A stretch of DNA of 64,000 bases from Bacillus sp. EB01 (GTDB taxonomy: Bacteria > Bacillota > Bacilli > Bacillales > Cytobacillaceae): NCBI RefSeq assembly GCF_000613125.1, contig NZ_HG964497.1:4208372-4272371 (forward strand). The letters run 5' to 3'. The notes beneath the pieces were generated by a model, which was given only the letters and a program-made list of their open reading frames with translations, was not told where the DNA came from and searched no databases. This document shows positions 1 to 8,981 of the stretch, one piece after another; position 1 is the first letter of the stretch; each line of letters opens with the position of its first letter. The position numbers were made by a program, and so were the translations under genes.

Positions 1-204
1 ATCCATAATAAGAGTCGTACTTATCAGCCCGCGAAGCCGATAATGAGGATCTAAGACCGGAACTGCGGTATACCTGCTTTTGGTAAGGACGAGTAAAGCA
101 TGTTCAAGGTTATTCCCTACCTGTACGTGAGCAGTCCTTTCTGATGGGATCATCAAATCCCTTATGTTCATTTCCAGGAATTCTCCACTATGAAGACTTA
201 TCAT
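1..204 (-). CDS. cbpB: CBS-domain c-di-AMP binding protein, N-terminal part
   Basis: The first 68 codons of a gene that runs off the left edge. The protein starts MISLHSGEFLEMNIRDLMIP and continues with AHVQVGNNLEHALLVLTKS and AVPVLDPHYRLRGLIS, which is the first CBS repeat of B. subtilis YkuL (CbpB/DarB). That family binds c-di-AMP, and in B. subtilis the free form stimulates the (p)ppGpp synthetase Rel and pyruvate carboxylase. The ATG has a GAGGAG ribosome site upstream. It lies on the same strand as ykuJ, as in B. subtilis, but ykuK and ykzF, which lie between them there, are absent. The second CBS repeat is outside the window. Family assignment is by remembered sequence similarity. Confidence 0.88.
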   Translation of the reverse strand, partial: MISLHSGEFLEMNIRDLMIPSERTAHVQVGNNLEHALLVLTKSRYTAVPVLDPHYRLRGLISTTLIMD

Positions 205-385
205 TTACGAATACTCCTCAAATTAGGTTTATACACTATTATATTCTAACATAAAAGATTATGTATGGGTTATTTCGAAGCGCTGATACCAAACTTAACC
301 ACCTATTATAACTGATGCTCTCCTGCATCATATCGTGATTTATTTTTAATACGATGCTGGCGTCGCATTAGCGGTTTACCAAACA

Positions 386-410
386 GAAAAAGGAACCATT
401 AGGTTCCCTT
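386..410 (-). terminator. Terminator after ykuJ
   Basis: Hairpin GGGAACC-TAAT-GGTTCC followed by five T on the minus strand, directly after the ykuJ stop codon. Confidence 0.8.
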
Positions 411-414
411 GGTG

Positions 415-651
415 TTATTGGATCAAGTCAAAAATTTCAATCGTAATCATGTCGATATTATCGAATTGATAACGTTTTGGCTTTTCCTTTTCGTTGTATA
501 CTTCCAGTTCAAAAGTTTCAGTCTTTGGGTGGAAAGTGACCTGGCACTTCCTCTCACCATTCACTTCAAAATATCGCTGGGCAGGTTCACCGCTATTCGA
601 TTGTTCCTGAAGGTTTTTTAAACGGGTAATGATCCCTTGAAGCTGTGACAT
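415..651 (-). CDS. ykuJ: YkuJ family protein
   Basis: A 78-residue protein beginning MSQLQGIITRLKNLQEQ and ending in FDNIDMITIEIFDLIQ, closely resembling B. subtilis YkuJ (79 residues), a small conserved Bacillaceae protein of unknown function for which a structure but no biochemical role is known. The start at 651 is preferred over an upstream in-frame codon at 675 because GAAAGGAG lies just before it and because it matches the family. It is monocistronic, with its own terminator, and lies upstream of the CBS protein gene on the same strand. No signal peptide or membrane segment is present. Confidence 0.88.
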   Translation of the reverse strand: MSQLQGIITRLKNLQEQSNSGEPAQRYFEVNGERKCQVTFHPKTETFELEVYNEKEKPKRYQFDNIDMITIEIFDLIQ

Positions 652-845
652 GCTCTCTCTCCTTTCAAAAAACAAACAAGCCCTTGTAATTAGATTTCTC
701 TACATAACTATTTCTATCCATACAGGGAATATCCATAATCTGCAAATAGGTTTTCTTGCTTGCCAATATTAACAGCATAAAGTAAGTGAGTGGGTATAGA
801 CAAGTAAAAACTGATGTTTTATAAAAAAATATTGTGAAATTTAAA

Positions 846-874
846 AAGCCGCCCTTAAATTTTAAGTAGCGGCT
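846..874 (-). terminator. Terminator downstream of the exported-protein gene
   Basis: AAGCCGC stem with a loop of about 15 nt and GCGGCTT. On the minus strand it is followed by TTTTT, ending the transcript of the gene at 889-1599. Confidence 0.75.
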
Positions 875-888
875 TAAAACTGTTTTAG

Positions 889-1599
889 CTAATATCCCAT
901 TACAAGCTGATCGTCATTTTGTTCAAATAGCGCCGAGATGCTTTCAGTCTCACCTGAGCTTATGATTGCCCCATATTGAATTAGATTTCCTATTGGATTC
1001 ATGCCCAGCTGGAATTGCAGTGAGGCAGCTTCCACTTCTTTCGTGGTTTCAGCCTCCTCAACCACCTGATTATTTGCATTAATTAATTTAACGTGAGAAT
1101 CAGCTTGCTCAATCACTGATTCCGGTATAGTGTCGTATAGGTATTCAGCAACTTTCCAACTGTCTCCATTCTTTACAAGAAGCAAGCCTTCAAAATGGCT
1201 CTCATACCCGACAGGACCTTCATGTGTCTCGGGGAAGAATTCAAATACATACGCTTTGTCTCCCTCAAACACAACCTCTGTTTTATCGGAGAATTGGTAA
1301 TATGGAATATAATAAGGGGCAAAATCAGTTCCATATGTAACAAATTTTCCGTTTTCTTCTGCAACGTTAATATCCCAAAATTCCTTTGCGTATTCCTCAG
1401 TAAAATATTCAGAAAGTATTTCATTAATTTCTTCCTTTGTCCGCAGTTTTTCACTTAGCGACACCTGAGCTAAAAAAGCATTTTCCAAAACCGTAAATAT
1501 TTCCTCTCGGCTTGGCTTATTTTTCCCCTCAGTTGCATGTGGATACATAGGCATGGCAATTAACAAAACGGCACAAATCACCAACAACGTCTTTTTCAT
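889..1599 (-). CDS. Exported protein of unknown function, DUF3993-like
   Basis: A 236-residue protein with a Sec signal peptide (MKKTLLVICAVLLIAMPMYP, probable cleavage near residue 22) and no lipobox cysteine. The mature part, from about residue 30, starts with a helical stretch (SREEIFTVLENAFLAQVSLSEK), then aromatic-rich strands (YYIPYYQF, VFEFFPETHEGPVGYESHFEGLLLV). It resembles Bacillus secreted proteins carrying DUF3993, but I am not certain of that name. The GGGGGAG ribosome site supports the ATG at 1599. It is a single-gene unit with its own terminator and probably acts outside the membrane. No enzyme motif is visible. Confidence 0.7.
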   Translation of the reverse strand: MKKTLLVICAVLLIAMPMYPHATEGKNKPSREEIFTVLENAFLAQVSLSEKLRTKEEINEILSEYFTEEYAKEFWDINVAEENGKFVTYGTDFAPYYIPYYQFSDKTEVVFEGDKAYVFEFFPETHEGPVGYESHFEGLLLVKNGDSWKVAEYLYDTIPESVIEQADSHVKLINANNQVVEEAETTKEVEAASLQFQLGMNPIGNLIQYGAIISSGETESISALFEQNDDQLVMGY

Positions 1600-1846
1600 C
1601 TAAACTCCCCCTGCATGAGCCCACTACTTGGGCTCTTATATTTTATCAGCTATTTCTAGGAGCTTGTCCCAAAATAATTCGTAAAATAGTTGCATGATTA
1701 GACATTCTTTATCCTATACCCTTATTGGAGATCTATTAACCCCGTCAATAGAAAAAACGGACTTTCTTTCACTTGGAAAGGTGTCCCGCTTATATGGCTG
1801 GTTCGCACGGAGATACTAATAGCAGGCTTGAAAAAGGAGGATAAAT

Positions 1847-2644
1847 TTGCGAAAAATTTATTTTCTTACAACTCTTTTGCTTCTTCATGGGTGTGAATAC
1901 GGTAAAAGTATTTCTGCAGTCGAAGAAACGCGTAAAGAAGTATTTACAAGCCAGGCTCCGGAAGAGAAACAATTTGAAATGGGGAAGAGCGAGGCCAAAC
2001 ATGGGGAACGAATTGATCTTATTGGACAAAAAGGACAGGAAGTTCCCGGTGCCACTAAGCTTGACGTTGTTCAGATCAACCAAAATCCTGAGTTACGATA
2101 TGGGTGCGAGGTGACCAGTCTTGCAATGGTCCTGAAGTATGCAGGTGTAAAAACAGGAAAAATGGAATTGTACAGGGCAATAAGGAAAGACCATGACCCT
2201 ATTGTCCGTTCAGGCAGAGATATTACCAATTGGGGAAATCCAGCAGATGGCTTTGTAGGAGATATGACCGGCAAAAATGGTGCGGGATATGCAGTATATG
2301 ACCAGCCTATTGCCGACTTAGTCAATATCTATCTGCCTGGCCGTGCTGTAAACCTGACCAAAAAACCATTTGAGGACATTCTTGCTCATGTTGAAAAAGG
2401 TTATCCTGTGGTCGTCTGGACAACTGGAGACTACCGCCTCCCTGACCGTTGGGAATCATGGATGCATGCTGGCGAAAGAATCAGGACACCTCTTGATTTG
2501 CACGCTGTAGTCCTTGTTGGTTTTGATACAAACAATGTCTATATCAATGATCCGCTATCCGGTAAAAAGCAGCATCGAGTAAATAAAGAGCAATTCATTG
2601 CTTCCTGGAAGGCACTGAAATGCCGGGCTGTTAGCTACCGGTAA
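1847..2644 (+). CDS. C39-like cysteine peptidase, lipoprotein
   Basis: A 265-residue protein starting at TTG behind an ideal AAAAAGGAGG site (spacing 6). The N-terminus has a short hydrophobic segment ending in LLLLHGC, a plausible lipobox with Cys15, so the protein is probably anchored on the outer face of the membrane. The peptidase_C39_2 type domain spans about residues 70-260: the putative nucleophile is in RYGCEVTSLAMVLKYAG, and the histidine and aspartate regions are in DLHAVVLVGFD and YINDPLSGKK. Relatives include B. subtilis YvpB. The substrate is unknown. It is convergent with fadH. Confidence 0.8.
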   Translation: MRKIYFLTTLLLLHGCEYGKSISAVEETRKEVFTSQAPEEKQFEMGKSEAKHGERIDLIGQKGQEVPGATKLDVVQINQNPELRYGCEVTSLAMVLKYAGVKTGKMELYRAIRKDHDPIVRSGRDITNWGNPADGFVGDMTGKNGAGYAVYDQPIADLVNIYLPGRAVNLTKKPFEDILAHVEKGYPVVVWTTGDYRLPDRWESWMHAGERIRTPLDLHAVVLVGFDTNNVYINDPLSGKKQHRVNKEQFIASWKALKCRAVSYR

Positions 2645-2659
2645 GCAATACGAACTGAA

Positions 2660-2687
2660 GGCAAACCACACATTACAGCGGTTTGCC
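2660..2687. terminator. Hairpin between convergent genes
   Basis: GGCAAACC and GGTTTGCC arms around a 12-nt loop, between the C39 peptidase gene and fadH. No clear U-run follows on either strand, so terminator function is only likely. Confidence 0.45.
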
Positions 2688-2736
2688 CTCAGCTCTACAA
2701 ACATTTCTGATTCTACTGGTTAATTCCACTTAATAA

Positions 2737-3492
2737 CTAAAAAGGGTGCTGGTTCAGCCATTGGCCGCCATCGAGAGTAATACATTCCCCATTCATATAT
2801 GATGCCTGTTCAGAGAATAAAAAATGAGCCAGGCTGGCAATTTCTTCAGGCTTCCCTAGACGGCCAAGCGGCACGCTTTCAATCGTCCTTTTGGCCGCTT
2901 CCTCCGATTCCCATAATTTATCTGCTCCACCTGTCCTTTCAATCGGACCTGGAGCAATCGCATTTACTCTGATGCCATACTTCCTTCCCCACTCAACGGC
3001 AAGTGTCCTGGTCATTGATAAAACCCCTGCCTTTGCGGCTGCTGAATGAATAACACCAGCTCCTGCACCCCAGGCATAAGTAGCTACCATATTAATGATC
3101 CGACCCTGAATCTTTTTTTCAATCCAGTAGGAGCCCACTTCCCTGCTGCAATAAAAAGTCCCGTTCAGGACGATATCAATAACAGACTTCCAGCCATTTG
3201 GACTTAATTTTTCTGCTGGACAAATAAAGTTGCCAGCCGCATTATTAACAAGAAAATCAATGCTGCCAAATTCATCTGCGGTTTTTTTTACCATCCGGCT
3301 GACATCCTCAATGCTCCTTACATCCATTTCTATCGTTAATATCCTACCGCCAATTTCAGCTTTGGCTTTTTCCAGTCTTTCGCTGGAACGGCCTGTTATA
3401 ACAACATTCGCATCGGCCTCTACAAACTTCTTGGCCATATACTTTCCCATGCCGCTTGAACCACCTGTTATAATAACTGTTTTTCCATTCAT
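2737..3492 (-). CDS. fadH: 2,4-dienoyl-CoA reductase FadH-type SDR
   Basis: A 251-residue classical short-chain dehydrogenase/reductase. The Rossmann motif TGGSSGMG is near residue 10, NNAAGNFICPAEKL near residue 85, and the C-terminus is ITLDGGQWLNQHPF. The sequence matches B. subtilis FadH (YkuF) over its whole length, including the distinctive VATYAWGAGAGVIHSAAAKAG segment where the usual YxxxK motif is replaced by HSAAAK, as in dienoyl-CoA reductases. It reduces 2,4-dienoyl-CoA with NADPH during beta-oxidation of unsaturated fatty acids. The start at 3492 has GGGGGAG at good spacing; an upstream in-frame codon at 3507 has none. ykuE lies divergently upstream, next to fadH as in B. subtilis. 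Confidence 0.88.
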   Translation of the reverse strand: MNGKTVIITGGSSGMGKYMAKKFVEADANVVITGRSSERLEKAKAEIGGRILTIEMDVRSIEDVSRMVKKTADEFGSIDFLVNNAAGNFICPAEKLSPNGWKSVIDIVLNGTFYCSREVGSYWIEKKIQGRIINMVATYAWGAGAGVIHSAAAKAGVLSMTRTLAVEWGRKYGIRVNAIAPGPIERTGGADKLWESEEAAKRTIESVPLGRLGKPEEIASLAHFLFSEQASYMNGECITLDGGQWLNQHPF

Positions 3493-3676
3493 GCTACTCC
3501 CCCTCATTCGTTCTTAACTAAAGAGTTTACCACAATTCGCCTAACTTTTCTGAAGATTCTTTCTGATTTTTGAAAGTGGTCTTGCTTCTAATCATCAAGC
3601 TAGTTTGATAGTATAGAATAACGGAAGTTTCCCAAGCATTCCCTGCGAAAATTAGATTAACAGGCTGGTAAATGAT

Positions 3677-4546
3677 ATGAAAAAAAAACAAACTCGAAGA
3701 TCGTTTCTAAAAACAATGATCGGCGGAATGCTTGCTGTAGTTGGGCTAGGGTCTGGGGGTTACTTTTATGCACGTGAAGTTGAGCCTGGATTGCTGGATA
3801 TTCAGTCACACGAAATCTCACACGCACTCATTCCTAAGGGCATGGATGGATTTAGAATTGTCCAGTTCAGCGATACCCATTTAGGATTCCATTACAGCTT
3901 AAAGCAGTTGGAAAAACTGGCAAGAAAAATTACGAATCTAAAACCAGATTTGATTGTCTTTAGTGGAGACCTGATGGATGATCCGAATTCATATGAATCA
4001 CCAAATGAAATTATCTCCATCCTTCAAGGGCTTAAGGCGCCTGCAGGCAAATATGCGATTTTTGGAAATCATGATCACGGAGGCTACGGCACCGAATTGT
4101 ATCAAGAAGTAATGGACGCATCAGGATTTACAACTCTATTAAATGAGGGAGTTTCAATTGAGAGAACTGGTGAATCGTTCTACTTGCTTGGGATCGATGA
4201 TAAAATGCTTGGAAAGCCCAATATTGCGAAGCCTTTGGAAAATGTACCTAAAAACATCTACAAAATTCTTCTTTCCCACGCACCCGATGTAGCAGATGAA
4301 GCAGCTGAATTTGATATCCACCTCCAATTAAGCGGCCACAGTCATGGGGGCCAAATAAAAGTCCCCCTTATTGGGGCTCTAGTCGTACCACCGTACGCTG
4401 AAAAGTATCACGAAGGTTTTTATTTTATTGGATCGGAAGAATCACTGACACTTTACGTAAATCGCGGACTCGGAACAACCCGGCTTCCATTCAGATTTAT
4501 GTCTAAGCCAGAATTGACTGTTTTTACTCTTAAAAATAAAGCATAA
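3677..4546 (+). CDS. ykuE: Tat-exported metallophosphoesterase YkuE
   Basis: A 289-residue calcineurin-like phosphoesterase. The N-terminus MKKKQTRRSFLKTMIGG carries a twin-arginine signal (RRSFLK) followed by a hydrophobic helix. Metal-binding motifs are visible in order: FSDTHLG, FSGDLMDD, FGNHDHGG, LLSHAPD and LSGHSHGGQ. B. subtilis YkuE is a known Tat substrate that attaches to the wall, so export to the cell surface is expected. The physiological substrate is unknown; related enzymes cleave phosphodiesters or lipid-linked phosphates. The ribosome site is weak. The tat genes are not in this window. Confidence 0.88.
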   Translation: MKKKQTRRSFLKTMIGGMLAVVGLGSGGYFYAREVEPGLLDIQSHEISHALIPKGMDGFRIVQFSDTHLGFHYSLKQLEKLARKITNLKPDLIVFSGDLMDDPNSYESPNEIISILQGLKAPAGKYAIFGNHDHGGYGTELYQEVMDASGFTTLLNEGVSIERTGESFYLLGIDDKMLGKPNIAKPLENVPKNIYKILLSHAPDVADEAAEFDIHLQLSGHSHGGQIKVPLIGALVVPPYAEKYHEGFYFIGSEESLTLYVNRGLGTTRLPFRFMSKPELTVFTLKNKA

Positions 4547-4576
4547 AAAGCCTTTATCAATAGGATAAGGGCTTTT
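4546..4576. terminator. Bidirectional terminator between ykuE and the GGDEF-EAL gene
   Basis: Arms AAAAGCCTTTATC and GATAAGGGCTTTT around a short loop, giving A/T flanks on both sides, between two convergent genes. Confidence 0.8.
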
Positions 4577-6707
4577 AGCTATATTCCTCGAGTATTCCAA
4601 AGCTTGTTTTCATGTATCTTTTCTCGATTTCTTTTACAGTAATGGGCTTAGCGAAATAAAAGCCCTGCGCCTTATGGCAGCCTTCCCCACAAAGCCATTC
4701 TGCTTGTGTGGCATTTTCGACTCCTTCGGCAATCACTTCAACTCCAAGGCTTTTTCCAAGGTGGACGATGGCTGATGCAATTGCGGCGTCTTTTTGGTTT
4801 TCAGTAATATCTTTTACAAAGGATTTATCAATCTTTAGGACATCAATCGGAAATTCCTTTAGGTAGCTTAAGGATGAATAACCTGTACCGAAGTCATCTA
4901 CAGAAATAGTAATACCTAAATCTTTTATACTTTGAAGCGCTGGGATTGCCTCGGTTTTGTTTTGCAGTGTGCCTTCTGTTATTTCAATTTCCAAATAGGA
5001 TGGAGAAGGCAAATATTTCTCGACCGCAGCTTTTAAAAATGCTGCAAATGATGGCTGCTGCATCTGCTTCGGAGAAATATTGATAGCAACTCTGAAACCA
5101 AAGAATCCTTTGCGGTTCCACGACCTAATTTGCTTGCATGCGTTCTCTATCACCCAGTTGCCGATTGGGACAATTAGCCCCGTATCCTCAGCAAGAGGGA
5201 TAAAAGTGGCAGGCGAAATTGAGCCAAGTTCTTTAGAATCCCATCGCAGAAGAGCCTCAAAGCTCCTTACTTCACCTGTGGAAAGGTCAATTTGCGGCTG
5301 ATAAAACAGGCTTAACTCTTGTTTATCAATTGCTTTCCGTAAATGAGTTTCCAATGCTAGAACATTTGAGATAGAAGAGTTCATGTCGGATCGGTAAAAT
5401 TGGAAATGGGCTCTGCCCCGTTCCTTAACCCGAAAGAGGGCTTCATCGGCATTCTTTAATAGCGTTTCTGCATCTTTGCCATCATTCGGGTACATACTGA
5501 TACCAATACTTGGCGAAATAAAATATTCCTGTGAATTAAAATAAAATGACCTTTTGAATAATGACAAAATCCTTTGGGCAAAAAAGATGGCTGCCTTCCT
5601 GTTTGTCCCAAGCAGGAGTATATTGAATTCGTCCCCTCCCTGCCTATAGACTAGACAGCTTTCATTTGAGCATTCAGAGAGACGGGCAGAAACCTTCTTT
5701 AATATTTCATCACCGACAAGATGGCCAAGCGAATCGTTTAAATGTTTAAAGCGATCCAAATCAATTGAAATTAAGGCAAATTCCTTTTTATTCCGGGAAG
5801 GTGAATAAAGCTCCTCGTTAAGCCGGTCAAGGAGCGCCCTCCTATTCAGCAAACCTGTTAGTTGGTCATGGAAAGCCATATACCTAATCATTTCTACATT
5901 CTTTGATTGCTCAGATATATCCCTGATAATCACATAAATACCAAGAACGTCCCCATAAACAATGATTGGTACCGTCCTGATATGCAAGGTCAGCAAATGT
6001 CCATCATTCCCAGTAAACCTGCAATCAAGTGATTCAAGAGCTTTTCCGTTCCCTGTATCCTCTACGAGGCTCTTGAAGCTTTCGAAATCAATGTCATATA
6101 CCAAATCATAAATGGACATGCCTTTCAGCATATACTCTCCATAGCCGGTCAACGCTGCCGCTGCCGGATTCGCTTCGAGGATCTGTCCTTCTAGATTAAT
6201 TGAAAAAATGGCATCAATATTATGCTCGACAATTGATCGATACCGTTGGCCAGCATGAATAATCGCATCTTTTTCATTCAGAGATGTGGTAACATCCCTG
6301 GTAATCCCGACAATATACTGTATTTCCCCTTCAGAGTCCCGGACTGGAGTGAGGACTGTCTCGCCATAGTATTCCTTACCTTTCTCAAGAAAGGAAGCGT
6401 CAAACACCAAGGTTGAAGAATCAGTTTGGAGTACTTTTTCATATTCTTGCTGAAGATGCTCAGCCACTTCTCCTGGAAGGACTTCCTGAAAGGTTTTCCC
6501 AAACGGGTCATCTGTCAGTGTGATTCTTTTCGACGCTATTTCATTGGCAAAAATATACCGAAAACTCGGACCTTTATCGACCTTCATAATGAAGACCATA
6601 TCCTTGATATGCTTAAAAATCACATCGTAAAGGATTTTTTCTATCTTCATCCCCCGCCTGGAGGCTTTATTTCTCTTTTGTTCGGATGGACTGTTGATTA
6701 ACTCCAT
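4575..6707 (-). CDS. PAS-PAS-GGDEF-EAL cyclic-di-GMP signalling protein
   Basis: A 710-residue soluble protein. A PAS-like domain spans about residues 25-140, a second PAS about 150-270 (NIDAIFSINLEGQILEANPA), the GGDEF domain about 275-435 (RQGGDEF at 355-361, intact) and the EAL domain about 445-700. All usual EAL catalytic signatures can be read: EALLRW, NISPKQ, EITE, DDFGTGYSS, LKIDKSF, AEGVE and QGFYFAKP. No RxxD inhibitory site precedes GGDEF. It may therefore make and degrade c-di-GMP under PAS control. The ATG at 6707 has GAGGATG upstream; a TTG at 6737 lacks a ribosome site. Partly similar B. subtilis proteins are YkoW and YkuI. No membrane segment. Confidence 0.9.
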   Translation of the reverse strand: MELINSPSEQKRNKASRRGMKIEKILYDVIFKHIKDMVFIMKVDKGPSFRYIFANEIASKRITLTDDPFGKTFQEVLPGEVAEHLQQEYEKVLQTDSSTLVFDASFLEKGKEYYGETVLTPVRDSEGEIQYIVGITRDVTTSLNEKDAIIHAGQRYRSIVEHNIDAIFSINLEGQILEANPAAAALTGYGEYMLKGMSIYDLVYDIDFESFKSLVEDTGNGKALESLDCRFTGNDGHLLTLHIRTVPIIVYGDVLGIYVIIRDISEQSKNVEMIRYMAFHDQLTGLLNRRALLDRLNEELYSPSRNKKEFALISIDLDRFKHLNDSLGHLVGDEILKKVSARLSECSNESCLVYRQGGDEFNILLLGTNRKAAIFFAQRILSLFKRSFYFNSQEYFISPSIGISMYPNDGKDAETLLKNADEALFRVKERGRAHFQFYRSDMNSSISNVLALETHLRKAIDKQELSLFYQPQIDLSTGEVRSFEALLRWDSKELGSISPATFIPLAEDTGLIVPIGNWVIENACKQIRSWNRKGFFGFRVAINISPKQMQQPSFAAFLKAAVEKYLPSPSYLEIEITEGTLQNKTEAIPALQSIKDLGITISVDDFGTGYSSLSYLKEFPIDVLKIDKSFVKDITENQKDAAIASAIVHLGKSLGVEVIAEGVENATQAEWLCGEGCHKAQGFYFAKPITVKEIEKRYMKTSFGILEEYS

Positions 6708-7109
6708 AAAATCATCCTCTAACTTGTAAAAATTCAATGTTAATTAGTCTGATCAGGGAGCTAATTCCCTAAAAGTTTACATACCATAAATCTACAAATT
6801 CCCCGATATGTCTATCATACTATAAGAATTTTGTAACTGGGAATGCCTTTTCAAAAAAGTTTTATTTGGTGACCATAAATAACTTTTAATTTTTCATCCA
6901 TCTGCTCCTTATAATAAGAACTATCTAATTGTTAAGGTAGTATCTATCCGAAATTAAAAAAAGCCTGAAAAACAGCCCCTGCATTTGGGATTAAGCAGGA
7001 AGAAAAGCATGTATGACTTGATGGGAAAAGGGGTCTAAATTAGATGCTTTCTAATCATTCAAAAATGGGTATAATAGAATATGATTCTATAATTGAAAGG
7101 AGACTTTGC
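6708..7109. other. Intergenic region between divergent GGDEF-EAL and ykyB genes
   Basis: AT-rich. A TATAAT-like hexamer near 6911 faces ykyB, and TATAGT/TATGAT-like hexamers near 6815-6830 face the GGDEF-EAL gene, but neither has a convincing -35 element. An in-frame extension of ykyB to 7044 lacks a ribosome site. No further gene seen. Confidence 0.4.
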
Positions 7110-7568
7110 TTGGACAGCAATAGGAAAAGACCTCCAGCAATCCAGTCAGTTCAAAATCTCTCCCAGGCAATTTATATTGTCAATCGGCATGCGAAGACCG
7201 CGCCAAATCCAAAATACCTTTACCTTTTAAAACATGAATCACTTAAGAAGATGCTTCGGGAAGGAAAGGCAAAAAAAATTGGTCTGCACTTTTCAAATCG
7301 GCCAAAAAATAGCCAGCAGCAGTCCGATGTCCTCGTTGAATGCGGAGATTATACTTTTCATATCCCGCCCGAGAAAAAAGATTTTGCCGAACTTCCTCAT
7401 CTCGGCCAGCTTAATGACCTGATCCGCAATCCTAAAGCTTCAATTCCACTTACACATGCAAAAGCAATTCTTCAGGCATACACTGGCATAAAGGAAACAC
7501 CCGATCCTCCCGACCGGAAAAAAACTTATCAAAAACCTGTCTTTAAAAGGCTGGGTGAAAGTTATTAA
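7110..7568 (+). CDS. ykyB: YkyB family protein
   Basis: A 152-residue basic protein matching B. subtilis YkyB over its length: AIYIVNRHAKTAPNPKYLYLLK near the N-terminus, KIGLHFSNRPKNSQQQSDVLVE in the middle and KPVFKRLGESY at the end. Function is unknown; no signal peptide or membrane helix. I start it at the TTG at 7110 because AAAGGAG lies 7 nt before it and the family starts there; an upstream ATG at 7044 has no ribosome site. It is followed by a terminator and then by patA. In B. subtilis cheV sits between these two genes; here it is missing. Confidence 0.87.
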   Translation: MDSNRKRPPAIQSVQNLSQAIYIVNRHAKTAPNPKYLYLLKHESLKKMLREGKAKKIGLHFSNRPKNSQQQSDVLVECGDYTFHIPPEKKDFAELPHLGQLNDLIRNPKASIPLTHAKAILQAYTGIKETPDPPDRKKTYQKPVFKRLGESY

Positions 7569-7573
7569 TGATT

Positions 7574-7601
7574 AGCGCTGCTTCCATGCGGCGCTTTTTC
7601 A
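7574..7601 (+). terminator. Terminator after ykyB
   Basis: AGCGCTGC and GCGGCGCT arms with a TTCCAT loop, followed by TTTTC. Confidence 0.8.
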
Positions 7602-7644
7602 TTGTGTTTTATACATACAAAAAAAATCCCTTCCCTTAAATAAC

Positions 7645-7660
7645 CAAAACTCGTGTTTTG
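7645..7660. promoter_or_regulatory. Inverted repeat upstream of patA
   Basis: CAAAAC-TCGT-GTTTTG, a perfect 6-bp palindrome about 90 bp before patA. It could be an operator. No regulator is assigned. Confidence 0.3.
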
Positions 7661-7746
7661 ATTGTATTAAGCATGATATTGCGCTTTCCTGCAGTTTTCC
7701 TGTAGGATTGAAGAATGATAAAAATGGAAAGGCGTGTATCTGTTTA

Positions 7747-8895
7747 ATGGAGCATTTAATTAATCAAAGAGTAAAAGCAATAGAAATTTCCGGCATCCGA
7801 AAATTCTTTAATATGGTGTCAGATGTAGAGAATGTAGTGTCTCTTACTATTGGGCAGCCTGACTTTCCAACACCCCAACATATAAAAGAAGCCGCAGTCA
7901 AGGCTATCCACGATAACCGGACCGTATATACCCATAATGCAGGCATGATCGAGACAAGGCAGGCCGCTTCGGATTTTGTCCGTGAAAAATACGGTCTCAT
8001 TTATGACCCCCAAACAGAGGTTATAGTAACAAGTGGAGCCAGTGAAGCGATTGATATCGCCTTTCGTTCGATTTTAGAGGAAGGGTGTGAGGTTATTCTT
8101 CCGGGTCCCATTTACCCAGGCTATGAGCCTATCATTCGGCTATGCGGGGCTATACCAGTGCATGCCGATATTCGGGAAAACGGGTTTCGTTTCACAGTTG
8201 AGATAATCCGTAAGCATCTAACAGAAAAAACCAGATGCATTGTCCTCCCTTACCCCTCCAATCCGACAGGGGTCAGCCTCTCGGAACAAGAGATTAAAGA
8301 TATTGCTGAGCTGGTAAAGGGAAGAGATATCCTGGTTTTGGCAGATGAAATTTATAGCGAACTGATTTACGGGCAAGCTCATTTTTCAATCGGCTCCATC
8401 CTTAAGGAACAAACAATTGTAATTAATGGATTATCCAAATCACATTCCATGACAGGATGGCGCATCGGTCTTCTTTTTGCCCCGGAGAAGTTGGCAAAAC
8501 ACATTTTGAAGGTCCACCAATACAATGTAACCTGCGCAAATTCAATCGCACAGGTTGCGGCAACAGAGGCATTAACGTTTGGAAAGGACGACGCGCTACC
8601 TATGAAAAAGGAATATGAAGTGCGGCGCAATTATGTTTATGAAAGGCTAGTTGCCATGGGACTCGATGTGCCTATGCCCGACGGAGCATTTTACTTTTTT
8701 GTTAAAATCCCGCCGTCGATGAACCAAGATTCATTCGGATTTGCTCTTGACCTTGTTGACAAGGCTAAGCTAGCTGTTGTCCCAGGCAGCGCTTTTTCTG
8801 AATTTGGCGAAGGATACTTTCGCCTCTCCTATGCGTATTCAATGGATACCTTGAAAGAGGGTCTGGATCGACTTGAAGGCTACCTGAATAATTGA
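7747..8895 (+). CDS. patA: Aminotransferase PatA (N-acetyl-LL-diaminopimelate aminotransferase)
   Basis: A 382-residue fold-type I PLP aminotransferase. It opens MEHLINQRVKAIEISGIRKF, carries SLTIGQPDFPTP and PYPSNPTG, and the PLP lysine lies in VINGLSKSHSMTGWRIG; the C-terminus has RLSYAYSMDTLKEGLDRLE. It matches B. subtilis PatA, which transaminates N-acetyl-L,L-2,6-diaminopimelate in the acetylated branch of lysine/DAP synthesis. The ATG at 7747 is chosen from the family N-terminus; the nearest GGAAAGG is about 14 nt away, so a start a few codons earlier is possible. Monocistronic, with its own terminator. Confidence 0.87.
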   Translation: MEHLINQRVKAIEISGIRKFFNMVSDVENVVSLTIGQPDFPTPQHIKEAAVKAIHDNRTVYTHNAGMIETRQAASDFVREKYGLIYDPQTEVIVTSGASEAIDIAFRSILEEGCEVILPGPIYPGYEPIIRLCGAIPVHADIRENGFRFTVEIIRKHLTEKTRCIVLPYPSNPTGVSLSEQEIKDIAELVKGRDILVLADEIYSELIYGQAHFSIGSILKEQTIVINGLSKSHSMTGWRIGLLFAPEKLAKHILKVHQYNVTCANSIAQVAATEALTFGKDDALPMKKEYEVRRNYVYERLVAMGLDVPMPDGAFYFFVKIPPSMNQDSFGFALDLVDKAKLAVVPGSAFSEFGEGYFRLSYAYSMDTLKEGLDRLEGYLNN

Positions 8896-8900
8896 AACAA

Positions 8901-8930
8901 AATCCCCGCAGCATCCGCCGCGGGGATTTG
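8901..8930 (+). terminator. Terminator after patA
   Basis: AATCCCCG and CGGGGATT arms, followed by a T-rich stretch (TTGTTCTTGT). Confidence 0.7.
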
Positions 8931-8981
8931 TTCTTGTAAAATAAATTATAGTTTTCGCAACTTTGGAAAACATTTTTCAAG

